From: an uncultured bacterium
GTDB lineage: Bacteria; Actinomycetota; Coriobacteriia; Coriobacteriales; Coriobacteriaceae
DNA: 8,298 bases
Reading direction: 5' to 3'
NCBI GenBank assembly: GCA_905216045.1
Contig: CAJMSL010000089.1
Span: 1-8,298 of the forward strand
A program made the translations under genes and the position numbers. The notes under the pieces were generated by a model. That model saw only the letters and a list, made by a program, of their open reading frames with translations. It made no database searches and had not been told where the DNA came from. Shown here piece after piece: positions 1 through 6,054 of the stretch (position 1 is the stretch's first letter; each line of letters begins with the position of its first letter).

Positions 1-936
1 CACATTGTGAGCGCGGAGAAGAGCGAGGCAGAACTACACGGCATCGAAGTGCCCTTGGTGGCGTGTGCCACTCCGACGGGCGCAGTCGCTACCTCGGGCG
101 CGGTGGTGCCCGGAGCAGCAGGCGAATCCTTCATGGTCACGGTGCGAAACGACGGCAACACCTTGCTGACCGCCGGCACAATCGATCTGTACCGAGAGGG
201 CTCCAGCCAGCCGTTCTCCAGCGCATCCATCGGGTTCGGAGCGAACACACGCATGGCATCGATCTACGATCCAGAGCTTGCCGAGGACGCTTCGGTCAAC
301 GACATGGCACACGTGAAGTACGCGCTCGAAACGCTGGGCACACCTTTTGCAACGCACCCGCTGGTAGCCGACAGTGGCAACGCCGTGCTGGCACCGGGTT
401 GCACGGCACAGTTCCGCATGAGCTTCGCTATCCCCGAGAGTTGGAGCGACGAAGTGGGCAAACGCGTAACGCTGTATGCGAAGGCGCGTAATCTGGTGGC
501 GCTCGATCCCGTAACGCTCGAGGAAATTCGACCGGGCGCAAACTCGGCGCTGGGTGCCGTACTGCACGAGCTTCATGTGCCCGACGCGGCATGCGAACGC
601 TCAGAAGTTCAGGTCGGCGTATGCGACAGCGCGGATACGACAGAACTTCACGACGCCCCGATGACAGCAGACGACGATGGCGGCTCGAGTGGCGGCGGTA
701 CCGACGAGGGCGGCGGCTCCGGCGGAAGGAGCTCCGGCGGTGGCAAGGACCACAGCAATAACAAGCGCTCCGGAAAAGCGGGCGCGCTCGCTGGCACGGG
801 CGATGTCAATGCTCCCCTTACGGCAGCCGCTACAGCACTCGCCGCGGCAGGCGCCGGCCTCATCGCCTACAGCGCCCGCCGCACGGCGCTCGAAAAAGAC
901 ACCGCCAATGAGGTCAATTCGGATAGGTCTCGCTAG
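1..936 (+). CDS. Sortase-anchored cell-surface protein, 5'-truncated by the window edge
   Basis: The reading frame is open from base 1 (His-Ile before the GTG at 7) and ends at TAG 934-936, so this is the C-terminal part of a longer protein. Residues are numbered from the GTG at 7. Residues 35-190 look like one or two beta-sandwich domains: the stretch around VTVRNDGN (44-51) resembles the core strand of CARDB/Ig-like adhesin domains. Cysteines at 20, 132, 196 and 206 could form disulfides outside the cell. A Gly/Ser/Asp-rich linker (about 222-258) would act as a wall-spanning stalk. It is followed by the sorting signal LAGTG (261-265), a hydrophobic segment (about 269-289) and Arg-Arg at 291-292, the classic sortase-substrate order. 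LAxTG is the motif preferred by class E sortases of GC-rich actinobacteria. The tail after the membrane segment is about 18 residues, longer than usual. The protein is inferred to be covalently attached to peptidoglycan; its ligand is unknown. Confidence 0.8.
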   Translation, partial: HIVSAEKSEAELHGIEVPLVACATPTGAVATSGAVVPGAAGESFMVTVRNDGNTLLTAGTIDLYREGSSQPFSSASIGFGANTRMASIYDPELAEDASVNDMAHVKYALETLGTPFATHPLVADSGNAVLAPGCTAQFRMSFAIPESWSDEVGKRVTLYAKARNLVALDPVTLEEIRPGANSALGAVLHELHVPDAACERSEVQVGVCDSADTTELHDAPMTADDDGGSSGGGTDEGGGSGGRSSGGGKDHSNNKRSGKAGALAGTGDVNAPLTAAATALAAAGAGLIAYSARRTALEKDTANEVNSDRSR

Positions 937-988
937 CTCCTAGTTACTTTTGTGAGAGACGCCGACTCGGCTCATCGAACACCAAAAG

Positions 989-1018
989 GGGCTGGCCCCG
1001 ATAACTCGGAGCCAGCCC
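989..1018 (-). terminator. Hairpin terminator of the lipoprotein gene, between convergent genes
   Basis: GGGCTGGC (989-996) pairs with GCCAGCCC (1011-1018). After one C.A mismatch, CCGA (998-1001) pairs with TCGG (1006-1009) around a TAAC loop, giving a long near-perfect stem. Read on the minus strand, the hairpin is followed by C then TTTT (complement of 984-987), as expected for an intrinsic terminator 31 bases past the stop of the minus-strand gene. On the plus strand no T-run follows, so its use by the upstream surface-protein gene is less certain. Confidence 0.7.
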
Positions 1019-1048
1019 TGAGTCGCCTGACATGGGAATCGCAACCCG

Positions 1049-2068
1049 CTACTTGAGCTTCAATGCCTCCATCATGGGCGCGGCGGCGTCCCAATCGATC
1101 TTCCAGCCAATCGACACGCGGACGGTCTCGCCCGTCGCGGGAGCCGTCGCAAACAGCGTATGGCCGTTGTCGGGACCGGTAAAGCGCAGCCACGTTATGC
1201 CGTTGTACTCGACCTGGTCGGTTGTTGTCTCCTTGCCTTCGTAGACCTGCTCTAGGCTTGCAACCTCTTCCTCCGGCGAGCGCGGGAAGATGCTGATGTT
1301 CAGGCGTCCTCCAGTCTCGTCGTGGAAGAAGTTTGCCTTTTCGCGCTCTTCGTCGGACGAATCCAGCGTGTACCCATCGGCGGCCTCGATGCTGTACGAT
1401 GCGCAGTCGATGCCCGTTAAATCTGCCTTCTCGCCAGAATCGGCCACGCCGCCGGCCGCCTTGAACTCCTTGGTCTCGCATCCCGTGGTGTCAAAGTGCA
1501 TGGCCTCATGATTCTTGGCGGGGGCATAAGCGTCTACGAACTCGACAGTGATGGGCCCGTAGTACGCCGTCTTGGGCGCCCAGAAATACACGTACTCAAC
1601 GGTCTCGCCCGGGCCGATATCTGGCCTCTCGGAAAGGTCGATGCCCTCGTGCAGCTCATCGGGAGCCTCGCTTGCAACGTAGTCGAGCACGGCCGCCTTG
1701 CCGGAAGTAAACAACGGGTCGCCTGCCTCAAGATCGCCCTGGGCAGCATGCACGTTAAAGGAACTGAACGTCCTGTTCTTTGTGTTGTTGTTGGTGATCT
1801 TGATGTGCAGGTAAAAGCCGTCCTGCAGCTTGGCATCGCCGCGATAGAACGTACCGTGAGCCACCGCCTCATAGGTAATGCCAGCCACCTCGACCGTCAG
1901 CGAAACATAGGCCCTGGGCATTTCCAGCCCAGGCGCGCAGCCGCCCGAACCGCCAGGCGAGCCGCTCGGAGCACTACCGCCACAGCCGGCCACTGTACAC
2001 GCCAGCACGGCCGAAAGCGTCACGGTGGGAATTCCTAACAGCAGTTTCTTTGTCATGGGCCTCATCAT
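1049..2068 (-). CDS. Secreted lipoprotein with two predicted beta-rich domains, function unknown
   Basis: The product is 339 residues if translation starts at the ATG at 2068, chosen because AAAGGAG lies 8 bases upstream. The frame is open further upstream to an ATG at 2203, but that would bury the signal peptide. The N-terminus has Lys7-Lys8, a hydrophobic core (about 9-25) and a lipobox VAGC ending at Cys29, so the mature protein should be lipidated on Cys29 and held on the outer face of the membrane. A Gly/Ser/Pro-rich spacer (30-46) follows. Residues 50-195 contain YLHIKITNNNTKNRTF (86-101), the pattern of DUF4352/DUF5067-like extracellular Ig-like domains in Gram-positive lipoproteins. 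Residues 222-339 (SIEAADGYTLDSS onward, ending in a WDAAAPMMEALKLK helix) resemble a Mog1/PsbP-like fold; this is a weak guess. No catalytic motif is visible. Ligand binding or envelope maintenance is possible. Confidence 0.85.
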   Translation of the reverse strand: MMRPMTKKLLLGIPTVTLSAVLACTVAGCGGSAPSGSPGGSGGCAPGLEMPRAYVSLTVEVAGITYEAVAHGTFYRGDAKLQDGFYLHIKITNNNTKNRTFSSFNVHAAQGDLEAGDPLFTSGKAAVLDYVASEAPDELHEGIDLSERPDIGPGETVEYVYFWAPKTAYYGPITVEFVDAYAPAKNHEAMHFDTTGCETKEFKAAGGVADSGEKADLTGIDCASYSIEAADGYTLDSSDEEREKANFFHDETGGRLNISIFPRSPEEEVASLEQVYEGKETTTDQVEYNGITWLRFTGPDNGHTLFATAPATGETVRVSIGWKIDWDAAAPMMEALKLK

Positions 2069-2076
2069 TCTCACCG

Positions 2077-2083
2077 CTCCTTT
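2077..2083 (-). promoter_or_regulatory. Ribosome binding site fixing the lipoprotein start
   Basis: Reading the minus strand, AAAGGAG ends 8 bases before the ATG at 2068 (which is followed directly by a second ATG at 2065). This spacing favours 2068 over the downstream ATG at 2056 (20 bases away) and over the ATG at 2203. I found no convincing -10/-35 pair for this gene upstream of it. Confidence 0.75.
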
Positions 2084-2212
2084 CGGCTTGCAGCTCATCC
2101 ATTGCCCGAGTCCTAAGTCGACCCCGTGGCATCGGCTTCCACTATGAGCGTATGACGAAACACGGCGCCGGCGAAGTGACCCGTGGCCCAAATAACGACC
2201 CACCAGCGTTCC

Positions 2213-2256
2213 TTATGGGCCAAAAGAACTCGCACATGCACGCCCCCGGCCCATAA
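2213..2256. repeat. 9-bp perfect inverted repeat in the intergenic region
   Basis: TTATGGGCC (2213-2221) and GGCCCATAA (2248-2256) are exact reverse complements separated by 26 bases. The element sits in the roughly 400-base gap between the divergent lipoprotein and ATPase genes. It could be an operator or a hairpin in a leader transcript. It does not look like an intrinsic terminator, because the loop is long and no T-run follows on the plus strand. Apart from this repeat I see nothing definable between 2084 and 2367. Confidence 0.4.
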
Positions 2257-2428
2257 AACGAGACGTCTGTCCCAATGTTCGATTCGATCCAACAATCCGC
2301 ACGACACGTTTTCGACAACGTATCCAACCGCAAACGCAGCAAGACGCATTCGGCCGCCTTCAAATTTACTCGGGCAGAACCGACTCGGTTTTGTCCGAGT
2401 AAACTCGAGCATAAACTGATCCATGCGA

Positions 2429-2434
2429 TACAAT
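2429..2434 (+). promoter_or_regulatory. Candidate -10 element of the ATPase gene
   Basis: TACAAT matches the TATAAT consensus at five of six positions. It lies inside the 36-base centre of the inverted repeat, three bases before copy 3 of the palindromic element. Transcription would start inside copy 3, about 30 bases before the start codon. No good -35 hexamer is seen at 16-19 bases upstream, so the promoter may be weak or need an activator. Confidence 0.45.
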
Positions 2435-2455
2435 TAACTCGGACAAAACCGAGTC

Positions 2456-2463
2456 GGAAGGAA
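2456..2463 (+). promoter_or_regulatory. Ribosome binding site for the GTG-started ATPase gene
   Basis: GGAAGGAA lies 8 bases before the GTG at 2472. Its first two G's are the last bases of the right arm of the 21-bp inverted repeat. A regulator bound there, or a long transcript folding the two arms together, could therefore affect translation as well as transcription. Confidence 0.65.
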
Positions 2464-2471
2464 CCGAGTAA

Positions 2472-3854
2472 GTGGAATTTATTGGCAGGGAGCGTGAGCT
2501 CGCCCGTATTAAGAAAACGCTCAAAGCACCCGAGCAGCGCAATGTTCTCATTTACGGCAGGCGTCGCGTCGGAAAAAGTGAGCTCATCAAGCAGGCGCTA
2601 ACCGATTTGTCGGACGTCGCAACGGTCTATTACGAGTGCCGCCAAACCTCCGAGGCAGACAACCTCGAGAGTCTGTCCGTCCTTGTTGCTGAAGCGCTGA
2701 GCTTTCCTCCGCTCGCCTTCACAGGCATCCGCGAGCTCATCGAATTTCTGTTTGCCCAAGCTAAAGACAAGAACATTACCCTCGTTCTCGACGAATACCC
2801 CTACTTGAGAGATGCGGTTAAAGGCTTAGACAGCATTCTTCAGACCTCAATCGACGCCCACAGGGAAGACTCACGTTTAAACATTGTCCTGTGCGGCTCC
2901 TACGTTGAGATTATGAAATCCCTCATCGAGCATGAAAGCCCCCTCTACGGGCGAATTGATCTCGCGCTTGAGCTTAAGCCCATGGATTACTTTGACGCTG
3001 CGAAGTTCTATCCCGCGTTCTCGCCCGAGGACAAGGTGCGGCTCTATAGCGTTTTTGGCGGTATCCCCTTTTACAATCGCCTCATCGATCAATCCCAAAG
3101 CGTACGCGACAACATCATCGAGCTCGTCACGGAACCTGGCGCCCGCTTAGAAAGCGAGGTGCCGTCCTATCTCAACGCCGAGATCTCGAAGATGACCAAC
3201 GCCAACGAAGTTTTCGGGGCTCTCGCACAAGGCTACTCCCGTTGGGGGGACGTGCTGGCACAGTCGCACGTCTCGAGCGGTCCGGCCATGGCAGACGTGC
3301 TCGACAAGCTCATGTCACTCGAAATCGTCCAAAAGCGTGCACCCATCAACGACCCTACGAACAAGCGCAAGTCTGGCTACTTTGTAGTGGATCCGCTTTC
3401 GCTCTTTTACTATCGCTATGTTTTCCGCAATGCCTCAGCGCGTCAGCTGCTCGACCCGGAAGTCTTCTATGATCGTCACGTCTTCCAAGACTTCGAGGAA
3501 AACTACGTTCCTCATATGTTCGAGGAGATCTGCCGTCAATACCTCGTGCGGCAGAACAGGACCGGCAAGATCGAACCGGCTTTCGACGCCATAGGCAAGT
3601 ACTGGTACGACGACCCCGCAAACAAAACGAGCGGCGAATTCGATGTGGTAACGCAAGACCCCGAGGGCTACGCATTCTACGAAGCAAAGTTCCGCAAATC
3701 CCCCATCACGCAAAAAATGGTCGACGAGGAAATCGCCCAAGTCGAGGCAACGGGACTCAAGTGCCATCGCTATGGATTCTTCTCCCGTTCGGGCTTCGAA
3801 GCTGGCGAAAGCGATCGAACCGTCTTCATCGACCTGCCGCAGATGTTTGGATAG
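2472..3854 (+). CDS. AAA-type ATPase of the archaeal ATPase/DUF234 family with a PD-(D/E)XK-like C-terminus
   Basis: The product is 460 residues, a normal length for this family. The GTG start is forced: an in-frame TAA (2469-2471) directly precedes it, and the typical family opening FIGRERELA follows at once. Residues 1-200 form a P-loop ATPase: Walker A GRRRVGKS (29-36), Walker B TLVLDE (103-108, Asp107-Glu108), and a sensor-like stretch LNIVLCGS (136-143). A winged-helix-like middle (about 240-320, with the YFVVDPLSLFYYRYV segment) leads into DUF234 (about 330-460). There, GEFDVV (Asp391) and YEAK (Glu404, Lys406) look like an intact PD-(D/E)XK nuclease core. The family's role is unsettled; nuclease, transposon-derived, defence-related and regulatory roles are all possible. 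The gene stands alone, appears less GC-rich than the topoisomerase genes and uses AGG/TTA codons more often, suggesting acquisition. The palindromic array just upstream suggests tight control, perhaps by its own product. Confidence 0.88.
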   Translation: MEFIGRERELARIKKTLKAPEQRNVLIYGRRRVGKSELIKQALTDLSDVATVYYECRQTSEADNLESLSVLVAEALSFPPLAFTGIRELIEFLFAQAKDKNITLVLDEYPYLRDAVKGLDSILQTSIDAHREDSRLNIVLCGSYVEIMKSLIEHESPLYGRIDLALELKPMDYFDAAKFYPAFSPEDKVRLYSVFGGIPFYNRLIDQSQSVRDNIIELVTEPGARLESEVPSYLNAEISKMTNANEVFGALAQGYSRWGDVLAQSHVSSGPAMADVLDKLMSLEIVQKRAPINDPTNKRKSGYFVVDPLSLFYYRYVFRNASARQLLDPEVFYDRHVFQDFEENYVPHMFEEICRQYLVRQNRTGKIEPAFDAIGKYWYDDPANKTSGEFDVVTQDPEGYAFYEAKFRKSPITQKMVDEEIAQVEATGLKCHRYGFFSRSGFEAGESDRTVFIDLPQMFG

Positions 3855-3897
3855 GACAGGACAGGTCCCTCCCGCATTCCAAGCATTCATTATCTAA

Positions 3898-3913
3898 TCG
3901 AACGGTTGTTCGA
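3898..3913. promoter_or_regulatory. LexA (SOS) box upstream of the topoisomerase operon
   Basis: TCGAAC (3898-3903), GGTT, GTTCGA (3908-3913) is a perfect dyad that extends one more base pair on each side (A3897/T3914). It matches the mycobacterial/actinobacterial LexA consensus TCGAAC-N4-GTTCGA at all 12 fixed positions. It also contains the CGAAC-N4-GTTCG core of the Bacillus DinR box. It ends 98 bases before the ATG at 4012. A -10-like TCTAAT (3893-3898) abuts its left side and the better promoter candidate starts 15 bases to its right. LexA bound here could block either. Induction by DNA damage is inferred. Confidence 0.7.
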
Positions 3914-3928
3914 TGGATTTCGTGTTGG

Positions 3929-3957
3929 TTGGAATCGTCTGTGGGCTGGGCTATGCT
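3929..3957 (+). promoter_or_regulatory. Candidate sigma-70-type promoter of the topoisomerase operon
   Basis: TTGGAA (3929-3934) and TATGCT (3952-3957) are separated by exactly 17 bases and each matches four of six consensus positions. Transcription would begin near 3964, giving a leader of roughly 48 bases before the ATG at 4012. An alternative upstream start uses TCTAAT at 3893-3898, which lacks a recognisable -35 but would place the start point inside the LexA box. Confidence 0.5.
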
Positions 3958-3988
3958 ACCTTGACTATCTATATGACTTAAACGCAGC

Positions 3989-3995
3989 AAAGGAG
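3989..3995 (+). promoter_or_regulatory. Shine-Dalgarno sequence with long spacing before the topoisomerase B gene
   Basis: AAAGGAG ends 16 bases before the ATG at 4012, farther than usual. A weaker AGAGAG at 4001-4006 is 5 bases from the ATG and may be what is used. No in-frame start codon between them would give better spacing. The N-terminal residues YGNDSIRQLK (8-17) already match the family's opening, so 4012 is kept as the start. Confidence 0.45.
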
Positions 3996-4011
3996 CACCG
4001 AGAGAGCGAGT

Positions 4012-6009
4012 ATGGCAAAAAACACCGCAAACTATGGTAACGACAGTATCCGCCAGCTCAAGGACGAGGAGCGCGTACGCCTGCGCCCTGCCGTCATCTT
4101 TGGCTCGGACGGACTCGACGGCTGCGCGCATGCCGCCTTCGAGATCCTGTCCAACGCCGTTGACGAGGCGCGCCAGGGCTACGGCAAGCTCATCACCCTT
4201 ACCGCCTTTCGCGATGGTTCCATTCAGGTAGAGGACAACGGCCGCGGCTGCCCGCTCGACTGGAACCCCTCCGAGAAGCGCTTTAACTGGGAGCTCGTCT
4301 TTTGCGAGCTCGACGCAGGTGGCAAATACAACAACAACCAGGGCGGCGACTACGACTTCTCGCTCGGTACCAACGGCCTGGGCTCGTGCGCGACCCAGTA
4401 CGCCTCCGAATACATGGACGTCACGGTTTGGCGCGACGGCAACAAGTACTCCCTGCACTTTAAAAAGGGCAAGGTCGTTGGCGCCAAAAAGAAGGCACTC
4501 GAGATTGAGCCCAGCGACGAGGACCGTACCGGCACCACCATCAAATGGCGCCCCGATCTTGAGGTCTTTACCTCCATCAGCATCCCCCACGATTGGTATC
4601 GCGAGACCATGCGCCGCCAGGCCGTGGTCAACGCCAACGTGACCTTCCGCCTGCGCATTGAGGGCGACGATGGCGAGTTTTCCGAAGAGGACTTTTGCTA
4701 TCCCAAGGGCATCGAAGACTACGTGCTCGAGAAGGTCGGTACCGACTACCTCACCGAGCCCTTCTTTATCGAGGCCGACCGTCGCGGTCGCGATCGCGAG
4801 GACCTGCCCGACTACAATGTAAAGATCACCGCGTGCATGTGCTTCTCGCGCACCTTCATGATGCAGGAGTACTACCACAACTCATCGTGGCTCGAGAACG
4901 GCGGCTCGCCCGAGAAGGCGGCCCGTAGCGCTCTGACCAGCGCCATCGATGCCTACATTAAGCAACAGGGCAAATACAACAAAAACGAGAGCGGCATTAA
5001 GTGGCAGGACGTCCAGGACTGTCTGGTGCTGGTGACCAACTGCTTCTCAACCCAGACGTCCTACGAGAACCAGACTAAGAAGGCCATCAACAACCGCTTT
5101 ATCCAGCAGGCTATGACGGCCTTCTTTAAGGAGCGCCTCTCGACTTACCTGATCGAGAACAAAGACGCTGCCAACAAGATCATGGAGCAGGTGCTCATCA
5201 ACAAGCGTTCGCGCGAGAACGCCGAGAAGACACGCCAGAGCATCAAAACCAACCTGCAGCAGAAGACCGACATGGCCAACCGCGTGCAGAAGTTCATCGA
5301 CTGCCGCTCCAAAGATAAGAACCGTCGCGAGATCTACATCGTAGAGGGCGACTCGGCAGCAGGCGCCATCCGCACGTCGCGCGATGCCGAGTTCCAGGGC
5401 GTTATGCCCGTCCGCGGCAAGATCCTCAACTGCCTGAAGGAGGATTATCCGCGTATCTTTAAGTCCGACATCATCATGGACCTCATGCGCGTGCTGGGCT
5501 GCGGCGTGGAGATCAAAGACAAGCGCATCAAGAACCTTGGCGCCTTTGACCTGGACAACCTCAACTGGAACAAGGTCATTATCTGTACGGACGCCGACGT
5601 CGACGGTTACCACATCCGCACGCTTGTGCTCACCATGCTCTATCGCCTGGTGCCCACGCTCATCGACGAGGGTTACGTGTATATCGCCGAGTCGCCGCTC
5701 TACGAGATCAATTGCAAAGAAAAGACCTACTTTGCCTACACCGAGCTCGAAAAGAACGGCATCCTTAAGGAGATCGGCGACCAGAAGTGCTCCATCAACC
5801 GCTCCAAGGGTCTTGGTGAGAACGATCCGGACATGATGTGGCTCACCACCATGAACCCCGAGACGCGTCGTCTGATCAAGGTGGAGCCCGAGGACGTCAC
5901 CAAGATGGAAACCATGTTCAACCTGTTGCTGGGCAACGACGAGGCGGGCCGCAAGCGCCATATCTCGGAGCACGGCAAGGAATACCTGGACCAGTTGGAC
6001 CTGCAGTAG
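4012..6009 (+). CDS. parE: Type IIA DNA topoisomerase, subunit B (topoisomerase IV/gyrase B-like)
   Basis: This 665-residue subunit binds and hydrolyses ATP to drive strand passage by an A2B2 type IIA topoisomerase. Its length is nearer to ParE (about 630) than to E. coli GyrB (about 800). The GHKL ATPase comes first: Glu44 (catalytic base position) and Asn48 in FEILSNAVDEA, Asp75 before NGRG (76-79), and the ATP-lid G-loop LGTNGLG (118-124), which departs from the usual GGLHGVG. Arg141 appears to match the aminocoumarin-contacting Arg136 of GyrB. The transducer domain supplies QTK (354-356). The TOPRIM domain has EGDSAAG (445-451) and metal-binding DADVDG (527-532), then KGLGE (599-603) and the TTMNPETRRL signature (612-621). 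All catalytic positions are present, so the enzyme should be active. It is the first gene of an operon with the A subunit 45 bases downstream. A LexA-box match upstream suggests SOS control. The symbol is provisional, since gyrB would be the alternative. Confidence 0.93.
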   Translation: MAKNTANYGNDSIRQLKDEERVRLRPAVIFGSDGLDGCAHAAFEILSNAVDEARQGYGKLITLTAFRDGSIQVEDNGRGCPLDWNPSEKRFNWELVFCELDAGGKYNNNQGGDYDFSLGTNGLGSCATQYASEYMDVTVWRDGNKYSLHFKKGKVVGAKKKALEIEPSDEDRTGTTIKWRPDLEVFTSISIPHDWYRETMRRQAVVNANVTFRLRIEGDDGEFSEEDFCYPKGIEDYVLEKVGTDYLTEPFFIEADRRGRDREDLPDYNVKITACMCFSRTFMMQEYYHNSSWLENGGSPEKAARSALTSAIDAYIKQQGKYNKNESGIKWQDVQDCLVLVTNCFSTQTSYENQTKKAINNRFIQQAMTAFFKERLSTYLIENKDAANKIMEQVLINKRSRENAEKTRQSIKTNLQQKTDMANRVQKFIDCRSKDKNRREIYIVEGDSAAGAIRTSRDAEFQGVMPVRGKILNCLKEDYPRIFKSDIIMDLMRVLGCGVEIKDKRIKNLGAFDLDNLNWNKVIICTDADVDGYHIRTLVLTMLYRLVPTLIDEGYVYIAESPLYEINCKEKTYFAYTELEKNGILKEIGDQKCSINRSKGLGENDPDMMWLTTMNPETRRLIKVEPEDVTKMETMFNLLLGNDEAGRKRHISEHGKEYLDQLDLQ

Positions 6010-6054
6010 CAGCAAATCGATAACGACGGCCCTTAAGAAGTTCAAGAGGAAATC

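Larger units (their letters stand above)
2368..2469. repeat. Operator-like array: three copies of an 18-bp palindromic element plus a half-site
   Basis: The unit is ACTCGGACAAAACCGAGT, itself a dyad (ACTCGG / CCGAGT around an A-rich centre). Copy 3 at 2437-2454 matches it exactly. Copy 2 at 2383-2400 is its exact reverse complement; with three more flanking bases, arms 2380-2400 and 2437-2457 form a 21-bp perfect inverted repeat around a 36-base centre. Copy 1 starts at 2368 in the orientation of copy 3, differs from it at three of 21 positions, and shares CCGACTCGG (2380-2388) with the left arm. A further CCGAGT half-site at 2464-2469 lies between the ribosome binding site and the start codon. 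The arrangement around a -10-like hexamer suggests a binding site for a dimeric repressor of the downstream ATPase gene. Confidence 0.75.

Noticed and set aside
7..9. GTG at base 7 as a true start of the surface protein
   Set aside because: The frame stays open to base 1, no signal peptide follows, and no ribosome binding site can be seen in the six preceding bases, so truncation by the window is more likely.
962..1009. CCGACTCGG (962-970) and ACTCGG (1004-1009) as further copies of the ATPase operator
   Set aside because: Only half-sites match; the second is part of the terminator stem, and such short GC-rich words are expected by chance here.
2069..2203. N-terminal extension of the lipoprotein to the ATG at 2203
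   Set aside because: It would place 45 Arg- and Gly-rich residues before a clear lipoprotein signal peptide, whereas AAAGGAG sits 8 bases before the ATG at 2068.
2380..2457. Invertible promoter flanked by the 21-bp inverted repeats
   Set aside because: The 36-base centre is too short for known site-specific inversion systems, no recombinase gene is nearby, and each arm is itself palindromic, so an operator array explains it better.
2368..2469. CRISPR array or transposon ends
   Set aside because: The repeats alternate in orientation, overlap and lack regular spacers. No cas, transposase or integrase gene is present in the window.
2113..2601. Small open frames between the lipoprotein and ATPase genes, including one with a repeated TRTKPSR-like peptide
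   Set aside because: The peptide repeat is just the palindromic DNA element being translated. None has a ribosome binding site or a recognisable domain, and one runs into the ATPase gene in a different frame.
3852..3871. Terminator after the ATPase gene in the GGACAGGACAGGTCC stretch
   Set aside because: Only a 4-5 bp stem can form and no T-run follows, so it does not qualify as an intrinsic terminator.
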